Origin: Peribacillus frigoritolerans
Lineage (GTDB): Bacteria > Bacillota > Bacilli > Bacillales > DSM-1321
Reading direction: 5' to 3'
Length of the DNA: 64,000 bases
Assembly: GCF_040250305.1 (NCBI RefSeq)
Contig: NZ_CP158190.1
Location: 2,884,001-2,948,000, forward strand
The notes beneath the pieces are model-generated. The model made no database searches. It worked only from the letters and a program-made list of their open reading frames with translations, and was not told the DNA's origin. Numbering within the stretch: position 1 is the first letter of the stretch; each line of letters starts with the position of its first letter. Of this stretch, positions 61,140 through 64,000 are shown piece by piece. The translations under genes and the position numbers were made by a program.

Positions 61140-62042
61140 CTATAATACAAAGAAAAAGATGATTGGCAGAGTAATCAGGCTTAATGATGTACTTATGAAC
61201 GTAGCACTTGATACGAATTCAGGCTCCGTGTTGAATTGGAGCGCATACATCGTAGTGTTGGCCGCCGTTGGCATGGCAGCTACGATGATCATGATATGCC
61301 TGACCATTTCACCCACTGGCAAGGCGAGAGATAACAGGAAGGCAATGGCCGGTGACACGGCAAGTTTAAGGACCAGCGAAACTGATAGCTTCCGATAGGC
61401 TATTTTTTTCAGCGAAATGTTGGCCAGCTGCATTCCCAGTGTAATCATTATTGTGGGGATCGCTGCATTTGCAACAAGGTTAATAGCTTCCATAACCGAA
61501 TTGCTTAAAGGTATGTTAACGAACTGAAATACTGTACCGGCAATAGCTCCATAAACAATTGGCATTCGACATACTGCTTTAATCGCCGTTTGAACTCCGT
61601 TACCTTCCGGGCTGCCCTTTGCTGCGAAATAAATGCCGATCGTGCACATCACTAACTGCTGTCCCACCATAAGGATGATTGCATAATCGAGTCCTGCGGC
61701 TCCGAATAACAGGAAAATGACGGGTGTTCCGTAATTTCCGTTATTCATGAATGCCGATGCCAATATCATGCCGCTCGTCTCAGTGACTGTATAATTGCGA
61801 AAATAAGATATGATGTAGACCACCAGTATAAGAGAAAGACAAAGTACTATCGTGAATAAGAACAGGTAGAAATAATTAATCGTAAATTCTGCGGAATAAA
61901 AAGTCCTGAACACAAGAAAAGGTGACATTAAATATAATGCCATCGTGGAAATCGATTTTGTATCAAGTTTGAACTTTTTCTGACCGATGAACCCTAAAAC
62001 AAAAATACCGAATATCGGTAAAAGAACTCCCAAAAACCCCAT
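61140..62042 (-). CDS. AEC (auxin efflux carrier) family transporter
   Basis: 300 residues from ATG 62042 (MGFLGVLLPIFGIFVLGFIG), 6 bp after GAAGGTG. Ten hydrophobic helices in two inverted halves, with family motifs LSTMALYLMSPFLVFRTF-like near residue 40, SAFMNNGNYGTPVIFLLFG, NAAIPTIMITLGMQLA and MPTAANTTMYALQF. Bacterial members export dicarboxylates or other metabolites (MdcF/YfdV type). It is divergent from guaD-ade, which hints at transport of a purine-related metabolite, but this is weak. Confidence 0.88.
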   Translation of the reverse strand: MGFLGVLLPIFGIFVLGFIGQKKFKLDTKSISTMALYLMSPFLVFRTFYSAEFTINYFYLFLFTIVLCLSLILVVYIISYFRNYTVTETSGMILASAFMNNGNYGTPVIFLLFGAAGLDYAIILMVGQQLVMCTIGIYFAAKGSPEGNGVQTAIKAVCRMPIVYGAIAGTVFQFVNIPLSNSVMEAINLVANAAIPTIMITLGMQLANISLKKIAYRKLSVSLVLKLAVSPAIAFLLSLALPVGEMVRHIMIIVAAMPTAANTTMYALQFNTEPEFVSSATFISTSLSLITLPIIFFFVL

Positions 62043-62223
62043 GCACATCACCTTCATAATCCCAATGATTTTCTTCTAACAATATCAGTTTTATTATTAT
62101 TTGTAAAAAATCTTTTAAACCATTTTGCTTGCACGTCATATATTCTAACACAAACTGATTTTTCTTTATTTTCAGAAAATAATATTCCATTTTCCCATGC
62201 ATATGGTATATTGTTTATTATAT

Positions 62224-62241
62224 TTACGTTATTAAACGTAA
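62224..62241. promoter_or_regulatory. Palindrome in the AEC/guaD divergent promoter region
   Basis: TTACGTTATTAAACGTAA: perfect 7-bp arms with a 4-base centre, 45 bp upstream of the guaD start. It is a candidate operator for a dimeric regulator. The regulator is not encoded in the window. Confidence 0.45.
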
Positions 62242-62285
62242 CATCAGTACTTTGGGTTATAAATATATATGAAGGGGTGTTTTTA

Positions 62286-62753
62286 TTGGATGTAAAATTC
62301 ATGGAGATGGCTGTTCAGCTTGCAAATGAAAATGTATTGGCGAAGAACGGAGGTCCTTTCGGTGCTATAATCGTAAAAGATGGCAATGTCGTAGGCAGAG
62401 GATGTAATAATGTGACAACGGCCAACGATCCTACTGCTCACGCCGAAGTACAGGCGATTCGTGACGCATGCAGGAACCTCGACAGCTTCCAGCTTACAGA
62501 TTGTGAAATATACACTAGCTGCGAACCTTGCCCCATGTGCATCGGTGCTATTTATTGGGCACGTCCAAAAGCCATTTATTACGCATGCACTAAAGAAGAC
62601 GCTGCAATTATTGGTTTTGATGATCACTTTATATACCAAGAACTTGCCCTGCCAATGGAAAATCGCAGAATTAAAATGAAACAATTGTCTTTTAATGATC
62701 ATGATTTACCATTCCGAACATGGGAAACCAATACTGAAAAAGTGAAGTATTAA
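62286..62753 (+). CDS. guaD: Guanine deaminase (cytidine/deoxycytidylate deaminase fold)
   Basis: 155 residues from TTG 62286 (MDVKFMEMAVQLANENVLAK), behind GAAGGGG; the B. subtilis enzyme has 156. The zinc site is His52-Ala-Glu54 (TAHAEVQAI) with Cys82 and Cys85 (SCEPCPMC). GGPFGAIIVKDG and DPTAHAEV match GuaD closely, and the C-terminus FRTWETNTEKVKY corresponds to the domain-swapped tail. It converts guanine to xanthine and ammonia. It is followed by ade 31 bp later, forming a purine deaminase pair. Confidence 0.93.
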   Translation: MDVKFMEMAVQLANENVLAKNGGPFGAIIVKDGNVVGRGCNNVTTANDPTAHAEVQAIRDACRNLDSFQLTDCEIYTSCEPCPMCIGAIYWARPKAIYYACTKEDAAIIGFDDHFIYQELALPMENRRIKMKQLSFNDHDLPFRTWETNTEKVKY

Positions 62754-62784
62754 CCGGATATATTTTGCCAAAGGGGTTACGAAT

Positions 62785-64000
62785 ATGAAAAAAAACTTGC
62801 TTAAAAGGAGAATTGACGTTGCAGCAGGAAGAACTCCAGCAGATAGCGTCATTAAAAACGGGCAAATCATAGATGTTTTCAATGGGGATATCTATACAGG
62901 CGACATTGCGATCGTCGATGGTTACTTTGCTGGAATTGGGCGTTATGAGGGTATTTCGGAAATCGATGCTGCAGGAAAATTCCTATGCCCTTCATTCATT
63001 GATGGCCATGTCCATATTGAATCATCGATGGTCAGGCCTTCTGAACTCGCAAAAATCCTACTTTTACATGGTGTGACCTGCATCGTTGCAGATCCTCATG
63101 AAATTGCCAATGTTTCTGGCAAAAAGGGCATGGAATATATGATTGAACAATCCGATGAACTTCCTTTTGACTTTTACTTCATGATGCCCTCTTGCGTACC
63201 TGCTACGGAGTTTGAGCATTCTGGTGCTGTCTTAAGAAGTGAAGATTTAAAATCATTTTATCAAAACCCGAGGGTGCTCGGTTTAGCCGAAGTCATGAAT
63301 TTCCCTGCTGTTTCACATACGGAGGAGGATATGCTGCAAAAAATATACGATGCAAATAGACTAGGCAAAAGCATCGATGGCCATGCAGCCGGATTATCCG
63401 GACAACAGCTCGATGTTTATATGAGTGCAGGCATAAAAACGGATCATGAATGCACTACTGCGGAAGAGGCAAAAGAAAGACTGCGTAAAGGAATGTATCT
63501 TATGATCAGGGAAGGCACGGTTGCCAAAGACTTAATAAACCTGATTCCGGTTATTAACGAGAAGAACTCCCGCCGTTGTTTATTCGTCACCGATGACCGG
63601 CACCTAGATGATATTGCATCTGAAGGAAGTATCGATCACAACGTTCGACTTTCCATAGAAACAGGTGTCCCGCCAATTACCGCCATTCAAATGGCGACCA
63701 TTAATGCAGCAGAATGCTTTGGTTTAAAGGAACATGGTGCAATTGCACCTGGATACAAGGCAGACTTCCTTCTATTGGATGATCTTGATTCTATCAACAT
63801 CCACTCGGTCTTTAAAGATGGAAAGCTAATGGTTCATAATAATCATTTACTTAACTTTCCAGATGATAGGAAACAGGTTGTTGACGACGGGTTGAAGCAC
63901 TCCGTTCATTTTCATGAAATAACCAAAGATGATTTGGCGATACCTTTTAAAAATGAGTTAGCTAATATTATTGAAATAACTCCAAACAGCTTGATTACAA
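62785..64000 (+). CDS. ade: Adenine deaminase (partial, C-terminus off right edge)
   Basis: 405 codons are visible from ATG 62785 (MKKNLLKRRIDVAAGRTPAD), behind AAAGGGG. The metal-dependent amidohydrolase motif PSFIDGHVHIESSM (His-x-His), VADPHEIANVSG, GLAEVMNFP (metal Glu), DGHAAGLSG and FVTDDRHLDD (Asp-Asp) all match bacterial Ade. It deaminates adenine to hypoxanthine for salvage. About 170 residues lie beyond the window. It is likely co-transcribed with guaD. Confidence 0.94.
   Translation, partial: MKKNLLKRRIDVAAGRTPADSVIKNGQIIDVFNGDIYTGDIAIVDGYFAGIGRYEGISEIDAAGKFLCPSFIDGHVHIESSMVRPSELAKILLLHGVTCIVADPHEIANVSGKKGMEYMIEQSDELPFDFYFMMPSCVPATEFEHSGAVLRSEDLKSFYQNPRVLGLAEVMNFPAVSHTEEDMLQKIYDANRLGKSIDGHAAGLSGQQLDVYMSAGIKTDHECTTAEEAKERLRKGMYLMIREGTVAKDLINLIPVINEKNSRRCLFVTDDRHLDDIASEGSIDHNVRLSIETGVPPITAIQMATINAAECFGLKEHGAIAPGYKADFLLLDDLDSINIHSVFKDGKLMVHNNHLLNFPDDRKQVVDDGLKHSVHFHEITKDDLAIPFKNELANIIEITPNSLIT

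Noticed and set aside
1..64000. CRISPR arrays, tRNA and rRNA genes, prophage or integrative element
   Set aside because: No regularly spaced direct repeats with unique spacers, no tRNA cloverleaf and no rRNA signature were seen. Repeats present are tandem, terminator-like or transposon ends.

Overview
The window is low-GC, gene-dense Firmicute chromosome. It carries an alpha/beta small acid-soluble spore protein, S-box and CodY-type regulation, a glgBCDA operon, and AGGAGG-type ribosome binding sites that often precede TTG or GTG starts. All of this points to an endospore-forming Bacillaceae, most plausibly of the Peribacillus (Bacillus simplex) group. The genus is inferred from overall gene content; no 16S rRNA, other rRNA or tRNA gene is visible. 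Most genes up to about 43 kb lie on the minus strand.

Layout. 1-5.5 kb: housekeeping genes (NAD(P)-binding protein, a frameshifted histidine phosphatase, UPF0316 protein, HNH nuclease, exoA, cls). 5.6-12.6 kb: glycogen operon glgB-C-D-A without glgP, preceded by a GH15-type glucoamylase-like gene with a nearby cre-like site. 12.8-13.8 kb: decayed azlC/azlD. 13.8-17.4 kb: mug, two DUF2642 genes and a GT4 glycosyltransferase. 17.4-25.8 kb: assimilatory sulfate reduction (yezD-cysH-sat-cysC-sir-DUF3906-cobA-sirB-sirC) behind a SAM-I riboswitch with a visible promoter and terminator, plus a TauE/SafE exporter. 26-31.4 kb: FMN reductase, TetR regulator, SDR, and pdxST divergent from a MocR-type pdxR. 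31.4-43.2 kb: dsdA, a pabB-pabC fusion, two related flavin monooxygenases, an IS1182-like relic, an SF1 helicase, pepF and azoR. 43.4-49.4 kb: YqcI/YcgG protein, SASP, Fe-alcohol dehydrogenase, an R2-like ligand-binding oxidase divergent from a LuxR-type regulator, and ilvE. 50-57 kb: OFA-family MFS transporter, AI-2E family protein, yueI, an L,D-transpeptidase, two very small genes, a HicB-like protein and a DUF4190 protein. 57-60 kb: glutamine-type amino acid ABC transporter glnQHMP. 60.5-64 kb: AEC transporter, guaD and ade (cut by the right edge).

The most distinctive structural signal is a family of IS1182-like, MITE-like elements, five copies in 25 kb (31.4, 37.5, 47.9, 52.9 and 55.7 kb). 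They share a TGTAGACAAA end motif. Four abut the intrinsic terminator of an identifiable gene and the fifth abuts an orphan terminator. One copy is bracketed by a 24-bp direct repeat consisting of an entire terminator hairpin. Another supplies the terminator of ilvE, and a third carries a coding-like 21-bp (heptad) repeat array.

Working together: the sulfur block turns sulfate into sulfide and makes the siroheme its reductase needs. The glycogen block makes glycogen from ADP-glucose, with an unusual candidate for its breakdown. pdxST supplies PLP to the several PLP enzymes here (dsdA, ilvE, the pabC domain). guaD and ade form a purine salvage/catabolism pair.
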